The position numbers and the translations under genes are program-made. Of a DNA stretch of 64,000 nt, positions 35,115 to 44,450 are shown one piece after another. This DNA is from Aeromonas sobria (GTDB taxonomy: Bacteria; Pseudomonadota; Gammaproteobacteria; Enterobacterales; Aeromonadaceae), in assembly GCF_000820145.1 (NCBI RefSeq), contig NZ_CDBW01000044.1:169365-233364 (forward strand), read 5' to 3'. Every line of letters starts with the position of its first letter. Position 1 is the stretch's first letter. The notes under the pieces are model-generated. The model had not been told where the DNA came from. It saw only the letters and a program-made list of their open reading frames with translations, and searched no databases.

Positions 35115-37535
35115 TCAGAAAAGATCCAGCTGCTGACCGCAGATCCGGTCGAATGACTCGCCGATAAAGGGCAGGATGGCGTCGGCGATGGGCCGCAACT
35201 GCTTGTCGATGTAGTGCTCGTAGTCGATGGCGCTGCGCCGGTACTCCAGCGGTTCCGGGCCGCCCAGCGTCATCAGATAGGCGATGGTACCCCGATGCTG
35301 ATAGCGCTGGGGCAGACCACGGCGCAGATTCTCCTCATCGGCCAGCCGCGCCGCTCGCACATGGGGTGGCACATTCTTCTGATACTCCTCCAGCTTCTGG
35401 CGCAGCCGTTTGCGGTAGATGAGCAGATCATCGTGACGACCGGTACGGGTCTCATCCACCATGGTGCGCACATAGCCGCTGGGGTCTTCATCGTGAAACA
35501 CCAGCTCATAGAGGCGGGTCTGGAATTGCTTGGCCAGCATGGTCCAGTCAGTGCGCACCGTCTCCAGCCCTTTGAACACCAAATGTGCCCTTTCTCCCTC
35601 TCCTACCAGCCCGGCATAACGCTTCTTGCTGCCCTTCTCCAAGCCGCGGATGGTGGGCATCAGAAAGCGGCGGTAGTGGGTCTCGTACTCGATCTCCAGA
35701 TAGCTCGGCAGGTCGAACTCGTCCTTGATCAGCGCCGTCCAGTTGTCGTTGATCATGGCAGCCAGCTCGCGGCCAATCTGCTCGGCCTGCTGCGGACTGG
35801 TCTCCCTGCCCAGATGGACAAAGGTGGAGTCGGTATCGCCATAGATCACCTCGAATCCCTTCGCCTCAATCCACTCGCGGGTCTGCTGCATGATGCTGTG
35901 ACCGCGCAGGGTGATCGATGAGGCAAGCCTGGGATCGTAGAAGCGGCAGCCCCCCGAGCCCAGCACCCCATAAAAAGAGTTCATGATGATCTTGATGGCC
36001 TGGGAGAGCGCCTTGTTGCTGGCCGCCTTGGCCCGATCCCGCGCCGCCCACAGGGTGGCGATGAGATCCGGCAAGAAGTGCCGCTCGCGGGAGAACAGAG
36101 CGCCGCGAAAGCCGGGAATGGCGTGGTCGGGATGTTGCAACCCCTCCACCAGCCCCATGGGGTCGATGCAGAAGGTGCGGATGATGCTGGGATAGAGGCT
36201 CTTGAAATCGAGCACCAGCACATGGCGATAGAGACCGGGCTTGGAGTCCATCACATAGCCGCCGGGGCTCGTCAGCCCCCCGTCAGCCGGCAGATTGGGG
36301 GCCACGTAGCCACCGCGATGGAGCCGCGGCAGATAGAGGTTGGTAAAGGCCGCCACCGAGCCCCCTACCCGGTCCAGCTCCAGACCGGTAAGGGAAGCAC
36401 GCTCGATGGCAAAGGGGATGAGGTGGCAGTAGTCGAAGATCTCCCACACCAGTTTGCAATCTTCCAGGTTGTAGCGGGCCAGCGCCTCCTTGTCCGAGTG
36501 GAACAGCTCGGTGATCTTCTCCCCCCGATTGGCCACATCCTCGATGTCCTTGCCACGGCCAAGCAATTCACTCGCCACCGCATCCAGGCTGTAGCTGGCA
36601 AACTGCCAGGTGGCGCTTTTGAGGGTGTCGATGCCATCGAGCACCATACGCCCGGGAATGATGACGTTGCCGGTCTGGGGATCGCCCCGTGACGAGCGCC
36701 AGAAGCAGAGCTCGCGCCCTCGCCCGAGCCGCAGCCGCCGCTTGTTAAGTTCGGCGCGGCGCAGCAGCAGACGAAAGTCAAAATTGACCACGTTCCAGCC
36801 AATCACCAAGTCGGGGTCATGCAGGCTGAACCAGCTCTCCAGCGCACTCAGCAGGGCGCTCTCGTCCTCTACCCACTGGACCTGAGTGCCCCAGCTCCCG
36901 GCATCCGCTTCCGGGGTGCCGATCATGATGACCCGCGCATCCTGTTCGCTGTAAAGACCGACCGAGAAGAGCGCCCCGTCCATGGCGCACTCCACGTCGA
37001 GCGACACCCAGGAGAGGGTCGGCGTCACCGCCTGCGGCGCGCAGCGTGCCTCGTTCACCTCCCAGTAGCCCTGCTTGCCCCCCTTCTTCACCGCCCGGCC
37101 ATCGAAGCGCACGCCAGCGGTGATGAAACGCTCCATCAGAAAACGCTCCGGCAGCCGGATATCCGCCTCGAAGTGCTCCAGTCCGCGAATAAGCAGCAGC
37201 TCGATGGCGCGGTGAAAGGCGCTCAGGGTGGCGAAATAGCAACCCACCACAGGACGGCCGTCGAAGGTGTGCATCGGCAGGCGGCGAAACCGCCCGCTCA
37301 CCCCGGCCCCTTTGAACAGCTCGGCGGCTTCTGCCATATGGCTCTGCGGCAGGAAAAACACCGGCTCCTGCCCCGGCACCACCACCCGCACCGGCCCCTG
37401 CGCGCTCCAGAGCCACATCACGATTTCGGTCGTAGCGGCGTGCCCGTTGCGGCCGCGCACGTCCCGACCGTGGCGGGTCAGGATAAAACCGTCGAGCGGC
37501 GAGGTAGCGGGTACGATGGGCTGGGTTGCAGTCAT
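35115..37535 (-). CDS. polB: DNA polymerase II
   Basis: Family B repair polymerase with 3'-5' exonuclease, SOS-induced. The product is 806 residues (E. coli 783). Exonuclease motifs are SLDVECAMDG and NVVNFDFRLL. Polymerase motif A is DFKSLYPSIIRTFCIDP, motif B is KIIMNSFYGVLG, and motif C is YGDTDST with the two catalytic aspartates. A LexA box precedes it at 37569. dinI follows 74 bases downstream with a separate box. Confidence 0.96.
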   Translation of the reverse strand: MTATQPIVPATSPLDGFILTRHGRDVRGRNGHAATTEIVMWLWSAQGPVRVVVPGQEPVFFLPQSHMAEAAELFKGAGVSGRFRRLPMHTFDGRPVVGCYFATLSAFHRAIELLLIRGLEHFEADIRLPERFLMERFITAGVRFDGRAVKKGGKQGYWEVNEARCAPQAVTPTLSWVSLDVECAMDGALFSVGLYSEQDARVIMIGTPEADAGSWGTQVQWVEDESALLSALESWFSLHDPDLVIGWNVVNFDFRLLLRRAELNKRRLRLGRGRELCFWRSSRGDPQTGNVIIPGRMVLDGIDTLKSATWQFASYSLDAVASELLGRGKDIEDVANRGEKITELFHSDKEALARYNLEDCKLVWEIFDYCHLIPFAIERASLTGLELDRVGGSVAAFTNLYLPRLHRGGYVAPNLPADGGLTSPGGYVMDSKPGLYRHVLVLDFKSLYPSIIRTFCIDPMGLVEGLQHPDHAIPGFRGALFSRERHFLPDLIATLWAARDRAKAASNKALSQAIKIIMNSFYGVLGSGGCRFYDPRLASSITLRGHSIMQQTREWIEAKGFEVIYGDTDSTFVHLGRETSPQQAEQIGRELAAMINDNWTALIKDEFDLPSYLEIEYETHYRRFLMPTIRGLEKGSKKRYAGLVGEGERAHLVFKGLETVRTDWTMLAKQFQTRLYELVFHDEDPSGYVRTMVDETRTGRHDDLLIYRKRLRQKLEEYQKNVPPHVRAARLADEENLRRGLPQRYQHRGTIAYLMTLGGPEPLEYRRSAIDYEHYIDKQLRPIADAILPFIGESFDRICGQQLDLF

Positions 37536-37568
37536 GAAACGTAAAGGGGCTGTCCGAGAATGGGACTA

Positions 37569-37584
37569 TTGTACGTTCATACAG
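37569..37584 (-). promoter_or_regulatory. LexA (SOS) box of polB
   Basis: Plus-strand ttgtacgttcatacag: TTGT (one mismatch to CTGT), an 8-base spacer and a perfect ACAG. It lies 34 bases before the polB start, as expected for this SOS gene. Confidence 0.85.
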
Positions 37585-37712
37585 TGCCCGCTCGCAATCA
37601 TCACGCAGGCTGCGGGACGGGTGTCAAACTGGTAAGCTTGATGCCGTCGTCATTCCCATCCACCCGGTTATGACCGCGCTATTACCGTGCTTCGTCGACC
37701 AAAGGAGTCTCT

Positions 37713-38207
37713 GTGGCAATCTATTCCCTGCTGGATCAGCTGGCCATCCCCTACCAGCGGATCGACCACGCCCCCGTTTTCACCTGCGAGGAGGCGAGCA
37801 GCCTGCTGCCCGACCTGCCCGCCGCCAAGACCAAGAACCTCTTTTTGCGCGACCCGAAAAGTGAACGGCTGTTTCTGGTGGTGAGTCCGGAGGAGAGCAG
37901 GGTCGATCTCAAGGCGCTGGCGGCACGGCTCGGAGTGAAGCGGCTGAGCTTTGGCTCCCCGGAACGGCTCGATGCGGTGCTCGGTCTCACCCCAGGCTCG
38001 GTGACCCTGCTCGCCATGGTGCGCGATACAGAGAAGGCGGTGGAGCTGGTGGTTGATGAAACTATCTGGCAGGCCGAGCAGGTACAGTGCCACCCGCTGG
38101 TCAACACCGCTACCCTGATCATCCACCTCGACGACGTGCGCCGTCTATTAGCCCATCTCGGGCGGCAGGCCACTGTGATGGCACTACCGGTCGTAGCAGC
38201 AAATTAA
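37713..38207 (+). CDS. YbaK/ProX-family aminoacyl-tRNA deacylase (ProXp-ala type)
   Basis: A free-standing editing domain that likely hydrolyses mischarged Ala-tRNA(Pro). The GTG start has AAAGGAG 6 bases upstream. The product is 164 residues. The pattern KTKNLFLRDPKS, a conserved lysine block, LSFGSPERLDAVLGLTPGSVT and HPLVNTAT fits PrdX/ProXp-ala rather than YbaK. It is followed without a gap (TAA then ATG) by a GNAT gene, so the two form an operon. The substrate is inferred from family features. Confidence 0.8.
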   Translation: MAIYSLLDQLAIPYQRIDHAPVFTCEEASSLLPDLPAAKTKNLFLRDPKSERLFLVVSPEESRVDLKALAARLGVKRLSFGSPERLDAVLGLTPGSVTLLAMVRDTEKAVELVVDETIWQAEQVQCHPLVNTATLIIHLDDVRRLLAHLGRQATVMALPVVAAN

Positions 38208-38804
38208 ATGACCGACTCACCCATCAAGGCGCCAGACCAGCCAGAGCCGACCCGTTTCGAATGCCGCCCGGCCAGACTGGCGGATGCCCCGGCCTATCAC
38301 CGATATGTGGTCGAGTGTGCCGAGGCGGGGATGCCGCTCTATCAGGTGGCGCAATTTGACCCGGACGGCTGGTTACAGAGCCTGCTGGATCACGCCGAAG
38401 GCCACAACCTGCCCAGCGGATACCTGCCTACCACCACTTATTTTGCCCTTGATGGAGAGGAGATCCTCGCCACCTTGCGCCTGCGTCACGGTGACAATGA
38501 GGCAACCCGGCAATGGTTGGGCCATATCGGTTACGAGACCCGCCCCTCACGCCGTGGCGAAGGGGCCGCCTCCGCCTTGCTGTGCTGGATACAACAAGCG
38601 CTGAGCGCGCCGGTGCTGATCAGCTGTGGCGAAGAGAATCTGGCCTCCCGCAAGGTGATTGCAGCAGCCGGCGGGGAATGGCTGGGGCGGCGCTACCATC
38701 CGGGGGATCGCCGCTGGCTGGAAATGTACCGGATAGATCCCCTGCCCCGCCCGACAGCCGCAGATCTATTGGCAACAGCAACAAGCGATCAGCTGCAGGA
38801 ATAA
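38208..38804 (+). CDS. GNAT-family N-acetyltransferase
   Basis: A 198-residue protein whose ATG directly follows the stop of the deacylase gene, so they are probably translated together. The acetyl-CoA loop is suggested by RPSRRGEGAASALLCWI (R-x-x-G-x-A pattern), followed by SCGEENLASRKVIAAAGGEW, a typical GNAT C-terminal block. The N-terminal motif and length recall the COG3981 group of predicted acetyltransferases. The substrate is unknown. A terminator follows. Confidence 0.8.
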   Translation: MTDSPIKAPDQPEPTRFECRPARLADAPAYHRYVVECAEAGMPLYQVAQFDPDGWLQSLLDHAEGHNLPSGYLPTTTYFALDGEEILATLRLRHGDNEATRQWLGHIGYETRPSRRGEGAASALLCWIQQALSAPVLISCGEENLASRKVIAAAGGEWLGRRYHPGDRRWLEMYRIDPLPRPTAADLLATATSDQLQE

Positions 38805-38851
38805 CGCTATCACCCGACCGCTGCCACCACAGCCGATATAGCAATAAAAAA

Positions 38852-38868
38852 AGCGCCTCGAAGGCGCT
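38852..38868. terminator. Bidirectional terminator
   Basis: Seven-base arms (agcgcct / aggcgct) with a CGA loop, flanked by A-run and T-run, between convergent genes. Confidence 0.9.
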
Positions 38869-38891
38869 CTTTTTATGGGGAAGAGAAGCTG

Positions 38892-39752
38892 TTAGTAGCT
38901 GTCTTCCTGTTCGGCGTTCATCCGGGCCTGACGGGCATAGGCCTCTTCTTCGGCGCTCTCGATTTCGTGCAGCACGGCATCGATATCGACCGCTTCGGTG
39001 CTCTCTTCAAACAGGCCGGTCAACTCGGTTTCAGGGGTGAGATTGCCATCTTCAAACAGCGCCCACATCTCCTTGGCGTAACGGGTTTTCAGCAGCTCGG
39101 GGGCATACATGCCGTAGTAGTTGCGCATGTTGTTGACATCCCGCTCCAGCATCGCCTTGGCCTGGTTGTTGGCGGCAGCATCCACCACCTGAGGCAGGTC
39201 GATGATGACGGGGCCATGCTCGTCCACCAGCACGTTAAACTCCGAGAGGTCCCCATGGATAAGACCGGCGCAGAGCATCCGTACCACGTAGCGGATCACC
39301 TTGTGGTGATCGATAACCGCCTGCTCGGGGGAGAGCGCCACATCGTTGAGGCGCGGCGCAACATTGCCATCCTCATCGGTGATGAGCTCCATCAGCAGAA
39401 CGCCGTCGAGGCAGACATAAGGCTGTGGCACCCGTACACCGGCCGCGGCCAGCTTGAACAGGGCATCGACCTCGGTGTTCTGCCACACCTCTTCATGCTG
39501 CTTGCGACCGTACTTGGAGCCCTTCTCCATGGCTCGGGCGCTGCGGCTGTTGCGTACCTTGCGCCCCTCCTGATAGACCACTGCCTGCTTGAAGCTGCGC
39601 TTGGAGGCCTCTTTATAAACTTTGGCGCAGCGGATCGCATCGCCGCAGCGCACCACATAGACGTCGGCTTCTTTGCCGCTCATCAACCGGCTGACGACCT
39701 CATCGACCAGGCCGTCATCAACCAGAGGTTGGATTCGATTTGGAATTTTCAT
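38892..39752 (-). CDS. RIO1-type atypical serine protein kinase
   Basis: A 286-residue cytoplasmic kinase of the RIO1-like bacterial group. Visible features: a nucleotide loop SGKEADVYVV (about 25-34), the lysine in AKVYKE, the catalytic loop HGDLSEFNVL (about 173), and the metal-binding DLPQ. The C-terminal tail is very acidic. Bacterial members have been linked to stress and ribosome-related roles, but no substrate can be given here. It is monocistronic and ends at a shared terminator. Confidence 0.88.
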   Translation of the reverse strand: MKIPNRIQPLVDDGLVDEVVSRLMSGKEADVYVVRCGDAIRCAKVYKEASKRSFKQAVVYQEGRKVRNSRSARAMEKGSKYGRKQHEEVWQNTEVDALFKLAAAGVRVPQPYVCLDGVLLMELITDEDGNVAPRLNDVALSPEQAVIDHHKVIRYVVRMLCAGLIHGDLSEFNVLVDEHGPVIIDLPQVVDAAANNQAKAMLERDVNNMRNYYGMYAPELLKTRYAKEMWALFEDGNLTPETELTGLFEESTEAVDIDAVLHEIESAEEEAYARQARMNAEQEDSY

Positions 39753-39956
39753 GGCCGCCCTTTTACCCTATTTCCGCTCCGGAAGATAGCTCCGCGCACG
39801 CTCACCTGCCTATCCCTTTCATATGACACCCTTTTATCCCCTGTTTGCCCTATTTTTGTCCACCCGCACGCCTAAAAAAACATCACATCGAGCTACCTGT
39901 GCAACCCGCCATCATCCCGCGATCGATCACGTCACGATCAGCTTGCAGCCACTGGC

Positions 39957-40943
39957 TCACGGCTCAGGGGGAAGCCCCTGGCGGATCCGCTGGATCCCCT
40001 CTTCATAGAGACCGTTATCCCCGTGCGGATGCTCCAGCGTTTCGAAAATTTTCAAAAACCACATGTACTGCTCTGGATGGCGAGTAACCTGTCGCTCCAC
40101 CATGCGATTCATTTCATTGATATCAGCCAGCAGATCCGTGGTGGGATACGGGTCAAACGGCGGCTCTATCTCCAGCAGGTAGCACCCCTTATCCTCGTCA
40201 TAACTGGCAAAAATAGGTACGGCTTTGGCACCGGTCAGCTTCACCAGTTTGGGCAAAGCAGGCAGGGTCGCTTTCGGACGCGTAAAAAATGGCACAAAGA
40301 CGCTCGCCTCGCGACCATGATCCTGATCCGGCAGGTAGAAAAAACTGGCGCCACGGCGGATCGCCTTGATCGCCGGCTTGATGCCGACACTGCGCTCGTA
40401 CACCTTGCCGCCCTTGGCCCGTTCGCGGTTGATGTACCAGTCAAACACCTGATCCTTGGGGCTCTTCATCATGGTGCACATCTCTATGCCCATCATGGAA
40501 AAATAGCGGCCTATCATATCAACCGCCCAGGTGTGAGGTACCACCAGAATCAGGGGACGACCCGCCTCCTGCTCTGCTTGTATATGCTCCCAACCGCTCA
40601 CCTTGATGCGGCGGATCAGGCGCGCCTTGCTGCGCCAACTCAGCTCGCCAAAGCCCATAAAGGTCTTGAGACCGACCCGGATCGATTTGAGCAGCAATAC
40701 CTGCCGATCAGCCGCATCCAGCTCGGGAAAACAGATCTTGAGATTGGTATCGATGATATAGGCCTGCTTTTTCGAAAATCGCAGCACAGTCGGTGAGACC
40801 AGATCAGCAAAGCGATCCCTTAAGCGGGCTGGAGTGAACGCTAACAGGGACAAGAGGCCCAAGGCACACCAGCTGCCCCACCATTTGGGATGCAGCAGGC
40901 GGATATGAAATGAGGTATCAAATAGCGGATCGAATGCAGACAT
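39957..40943 (-). CDS. LpxM-like lipid A acyltransferase, copy 1
   Basis: An inner-membrane lauroyl/myristoyltransferase of the LpxL/LpxM (HtrB/MsbB) family, which adds a secondary acyl chain to Kdo2-lipid A. The ATG at 40943 gives 328 residues and aligns with the start of copy 2 (MSAFDPLFDTSF versus MSAQDPVFDSSF). The frame is open far upstream without support. The catalytic HX4D motif is HTWAVD, and YLPDQDHG, the LpxM-type block, is present. One membrane helix lies at about 27-45. It follows its paralogue on the same strand; a hairpin lies between. Confidence 0.88.
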   Translation of the reverse strand: MSAFDPLFDTSFHIRLLHPKWWGSWCALGLLSLLAFTPARLRDRFADLVSPTVLRFSKKQAYIIDTNLKICFPELDAADRQVLLLKSIRVGLKTFMGFGELSWRSKARLIRRIKVSGWEHIQAEQEAGRPLILVVPHTWAVDMIGRYFSMMGIEMCTMMKSPKDQVFDWYINRERAKGGKVYERSVGIKPAIKAIRRGASFFYLPDQDHGREASVFVPFFTRPKATLPALPKLVKLTGAKAVPIFASYDEDKGCYLLEIEPPFDPYPTTDLLADINEMNRMVERQVTRHPEQYMWFLKIFETLEHPHGDNGLYEEGIQRIRQGLPPEP

Positions 40944-41062
40944 AACGGCCATCACGTCATCAAAAAACAAACGGATATTGTAATTATTCTGACATTTTTT
41001 TCTACCCTGAGGAGGCTGGCCGCCGAGCTGCAAGGCACTGATCAGACTAGTTATCATAAGAA

Positions 41063-41081
41063 ATGGCCCGCTGGGGGCCAT
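41063..41081 (-). terminator. Hairpin between the two lpxM-like genes
   Basis: Arms atggccc / gggccat with a 5-base loop, followed on the minus strand by TTTCTT. It may attenuate read-through from copy 2 into copy 1. Confidence 0.6.
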
Positions 41082-41103
41082 GTCAGATAGCAGAGTGCAC
41101 GGA

Positions 41104-42093
41104 TTAGCCCTGTGGTGGCAACCCCTGGCGGATCCGCCGGATACCCTCTTCGTAACGGCCATCCGACCCCTCTTGATCTTCACGGGTATCAAAGATCTTG
41201 AGGAACCACATGTACTGACCCGGATGGCGAGTCAGCTGTTGCTGCACCATGTCATTCATCCGGCAAGTATCTGCCATCACATCATCGGTGGGATAGTTGT
41301 CAAACGGGGGATCAATCTCCAGTCGGTAGCAGTGATGCTCTTCATCGTAGCAAGCGAGCAATGGCACCGCCTTGACACCGCTGACCTGCACCAGACGGGG
41401 CAAGGCGGGCAAAGTTGCTTTTTGGCAATCAAAGAAGGGAGCAAAGATGCTCTTCTCGCGGCCATGGTCCTGATCCGGCAAGTAGAAGAAACTACGGCCT
41501 CGACGGATGGTCTTGATCACCGCTTTGATCCCGGCGCTGCGCTCATAAACGCGGCAGCCGTTCTTGGCCCGAGCCCGGTTGAGGTGCCAGTCAAATACCG
41601 GATTGCGTGCCCGCTTCATCATGGTGCACATGGGTACCCCGCGCTGGGTGAAGCAGTAACCGGCGGCATCCACCGGCCAGGTGTGGGGCACCACCAGGAT
41701 CACCGGACGACCAGCTGCCCGCTCCACCTCGATGTGTTCCCAACCGCTCACCTGCATCCGGCTCATCAGATAACGCTGGCTACGCATGGTGAACTCGCCA
41801 AACCCCAGCAGACTCTTGAGGCCAACGCGGATCGAGGTCAACGCAATGGCATCCCGCTCCTCCGGACTCTTCTGTGGGAAGCAGATCTCCAGATTGGTTC
41901 TGGCGATGTAGACCTGCTTTTTCGAAAGGCGAAACACCAGCGGTGCCAGCATATCTGCCAGACGGTCACGCAACCGGACCGGCACAAACGCCAGCAACAT
42001 CAGCACGCCGAGGGCCAGCCAGCTAAACCAGTAACGGGGATGTAAAAAGCGGGCTTCAAAGGAGGAGTCAAATACGGGGTCTTGGGCAGACAT
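41104..42093 (-). CDS. LpxM-like lipid A acyltransferase, copy 2
   Basis: Paralogue of the gene at 39957: 329 residues, similar along its whole length. It has the catalytic HTWPVD (HX4D), the block NPVFDWHLNR and YLPDQDHG, all LpxM-like. One N-terminal membrane helix is present. The two copies differ in the residue before the catalytic Val (A versus P) and in the region around VCRQ-type C-terminal contacts, so chain-length or site preference may differ. Which of them is the true LpxM cannot be told from sequence alone. Confidence 0.9.
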   Translation of the reverse strand: MSAQDPVFDSSFEARFLHPRYWFSWLALGVLMLLAFVPVRLRDRLADMLAPLVFRLSKKQVYIARTNLEICFPQKSPEERDAIALTSIRVGLKSLLGFGEFTMRSQRYLMSRMQVSGWEHIEVERAAGRPVILVVPHTWPVDAAGYCFTQRGVPMCTMMKRARNPVFDWHLNRARAKNGCRVYERSAGIKAVIKTIRRGRSFFYLPDQDHGREKSIFAPFFDCQKATLPALPRLVQVSGVKAVPLLACYDEEHHCYRLEIDPPFDNYPTDDVMADTCRMNDMVQQQLTRHPGQYMWFLKIFDTREDQEGSDGRYEEGIRRIRQGLPPQG

Positions 42094-42205
42094 GATTCAG
42101 GATCGAGCGAAAAAAGTGGTGCTGTATTGTAGTCGTCCTGACAGGTAATACCAGTTAATTCCATGGCAAGCGACCCAACACCGGCGCCACATCAAGAAAC
42201 CATAA

Positions 42206-42232
42206 AAAATGCCCCACACTGTGGGGCATTTT
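42206..42232. terminator. Bidirectional-looking terminator
   Basis: Arms aaatgccccaca / tgtggggcattt around a single central C, with A/T tails on both sides. It lies in the 254-base gap between the TDT transporter gene and lpxM copy 2. On the minus strand it ends the transporter transcript. Confidence 0.8.
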
Positions 42233-42347
42233 GCTCGTTACACAACCAGGGTGGTGGCTCTTTGTCCATCCATCATATGACTGGTCGCTTATCCCGTCGC
42301 TCTCTGAGCGCACTGCTTAACCATTTCCCGGTTTCACCATTTCAGAT

Positions 42348-43340
42348 TTACCGGTGAGCACCCTGGCCTGCCATGCCGTTGTTCATTGCGCTGTCTCGCT
42401 GCGGCAGAAAAAACATCAGGTAACGCAGTGCCACATAACCGACGATGACGGTAGCGACCCCCAGCTCGAAGTGGGCCAACAGTCTGATCTGCTCCACATA
42501 GTGGGCAGCTTGCTCGAAGCCTTCAACCAGATGGGCCACTTTGAACAGGGCGGTGGCACCAATCACCAGCGGGAAGGTAAAGGCGGCATAACCCGGTGAA
42601 AAGGGCAGACGCAGCAGTTTGATGAAGGCCAGATAGATAATACCGGTCATCAGCAGAGCGATCCCCAGCAGCACAGCCACCAGCAGCAAGGAGGGGTCCA
42701 GACTGACGGTCAGGTAACCGGCCAGAGAGAGGCTGGCAGGGGCCGCCAGAATGGCGATGGTCGGTTTGGCGGCATCCGGCACTTCATGGCTGAAGATCAG
42801 GCGATAGAGCATCAGCGGCAACATCAGGCCGTAGCAGATGATCCCGAACCAGAGCAGACCGTTGGCCAGCGCGGCAAACTGACCGCCCGGGAAGGCAACA
42901 TCAGCCACTATGATCCCCACCGGCGGTACGAACCAGCTCGGCACCATGTGGTGGATTTCAAACTCTTTGGCGCGATGCCAGATAAAGGTGGCCAGAAACA
43001 GCAGGTGAACCGCCACGGCAAACAGCCAGAGGGCCTCGCCCGCTTGCGGTGCAATCATCCCCAGCGCTTTTGAGACCACCATGGTGCCCATGGCATAGGT
43101 CGGCACTACACTGCCCACCACAGGGTGAGCAAGATCCTGCAACAGCAGGCGGGGGTGCAGCAAAAACTTGAAGGTCAGGATCACCAGCAGCACGGCCGCA
43201 ACAGCGGCGCCCAGCAGTTGCATGCGGCCATCGAAGTGACCGGCATTCTCCCAACACCAACCGAGACTGGCGATGCCAAGGGCCAGACCCGCCATGGGAG
43301 TCGGGGCGGCAGCCAGTGATTTACGGGTTCTTGCGATCAT
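42348..43340 (-). CDS. TDT-family (TehA/SLAC1-like) membrane transporter
   Basis: A 330-residue inner-membrane protein with about ten hydrophobic helices. Motifs of the tellurite-resistance/dicarboxylate transporter family include PTPMAGLALGIASLGW at the start and SWFVPPVGIIVADVAFPG in the middle. Family members export dicarboxylates, sulfite or anions; no substrate can be assigned here. AAGGTG precedes the ATG. It is divergent from a LysR gene with 102 bases between, so that regulator probably controls it. Confidence 0.85.
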   Translation of the reverse strand: MIARTRKSLAAAPTPMAGLALGIASLGWCWENAGHFDGRMQLLGAAVAAVLLVILTFKFLLHPRLLLQDLAHPVVGSVVPTYAMGTMVVSKALGMIAPQAGEALWLFAVAVHLLFLATFIWHRAKEFEIHHMVPSWFVPPVGIIVADVAFPGGQFAALANGLLWFGIICYGLMLPLMLYRLIFSHEVPDAAKPTIAILAAPASLSLAGYLTVSLDPSLLLVAVLLGIALLMTGIIYLAFIKLLRLPFSPGYAAFTFPLVIGATALFKVAHLVEGFEQAAHYVEQIRLLAHFELGVATVIVGYVALRYLMFFLPQRDSAMNNGMAGQGAHR

Positions 43341-43442
43341 GATGACACCTTTCTATTGATGACTATGGCGATAGGATAATGGCCCCTTATCGTTTACGAT
43401 ATCTAAATGAATTAAATCAATCATTCAGGAATACCAAACACC

Positions 43443-44348
43443 ATGAAACTGACCCTGCAGCAGTTAAAAGTGTTCGCCACCATTGCCCGCTACGGCAACC
43501 TCGGCCTTGCTGCCAACGAGCTATTCCTGAGCAAAGGGGCCGTCTCCCAGTCGTTGCAGGAGCTGGAGCGCCAGCTCGCCACCCCGCTGTTTGACCGCAT
43601 TCACCCCAGATTGCAGCTCAACAACGAAGGGCGGCTGCTACAGCCTGCAGCCGAAGAGCTGCTGACCCGGATCCAGGATATCGAGAACCTGTTTAGCCCC
43701 GATGCCGAGCCAAGTGGTCAACTGCGCCTGGGAGCCAGTCAGACCATTGGCAACTATCTGCTGCCGACTCTGCTCGCCAGCAGCAAGCAGGAGCTGGGGC
43801 TGCCCCCCAAGGTGACCATTACCAACACCCACCTGCTTTGCCATGCGTTGGCCAACTTCGAACTGGATTTGGCACTGATCGAAGGGGAAAACCACCACCC
43901 CGACCTCATCAGCGAGAACTGGCTGCAAGACGAGATGCTGGTGGTGGCCCAGCCCGGCCATCCCCTCGCCAATCAGGTGGCGATCCCTCTCTCCCGACTG
44001 GGGGGCGAAACCTGGGTACTGCGTGAACCACAATCGGGTAGCCGTGAGCAGTTTATCCAGCAGGTGCAGCCCGAGCTGCCCAACTGGCAGGCGGGGCTGG
44101 AGCTCAATACCCTGGAGGCGGTGATGCTGGCAGTGGAAAAGGGGCTGGGGATCTCCTTTATCTCCCGCCTTGCAGCCTCGGATCGCCTGGCAGATGGCCG
44201 GCTGGTCGCCCTGCCCCTCACGCGCCGCTTCCCGCGCCAGCTCTCCCTCATCTGGCACAAGCAGAAGTATCACTCCGCCTCCCTGCGCCACTTTATTAAC
44301 TTCTGCCGGGCTCAGGTGAACGATGCCGAGGTGATCAGCGCGGAGTAA
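43443..44348 (+). CDS. LysR-type transcriptional regulator
   Basis: A 301-residue regulator. The winged helix-turn-helix lies at about 4-62 (MKLTLQQLKVFATIARYGNLGLAANELFLSKGAVSQSLQELE), and the periplasmic-binding-like effector domain runs from about 90. The sequence is closest in style to YeiE-type regulators. It is divergent from the TDT transporter, the usual regulator-target arrangement for this family. The effector is unknown. Confidence 0.9.
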   Translation: MKLTLQQLKVFATIARYGNLGLAANELFLSKGAVSQSLQELERQLATPLFDRIHPRLQLNNEGRLLQPAAEELLTRIQDIENLFSPDAEPSGQLRLGASQTIGNYLLPTLLASSKQELGLPPKVTITNTHLLCHALANFELDLALIEGENHHPDLISENWLQDEMLVVAQPGHPLANQVAIPLSRLGGETWVLREPQSGSREQFIQQVQPELPNWQAGLELNTLEAVMLAVEKGLGISFISRLAASDRLADGRLVALPLTRRFPRQLSLIWHKQKYHSASLRHFINFCRAQVNDAEVISAE

Positions 44349-44407
44349 CGCCCAGCCAACTCGTCGATGGCAGAGCCGCACGCCAACGGCTGAACAGCAA
44401 AAATCAA

Positions 44408-44429
44408 AGAGGGAGCCACGGCTCCCTCT
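44408..44429. terminator. Bidirectional terminator between the LysR gene and nfo
   Basis: Nine-base arms (agagggagc / gctccctct) with a 4-base loop, followed by CTTTGG on the plus strand; convergent genes on both sides. Confidence 0.8.
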
Positions 44430-44450
44430 CTTTGGTTCGCTCGCTGACTA

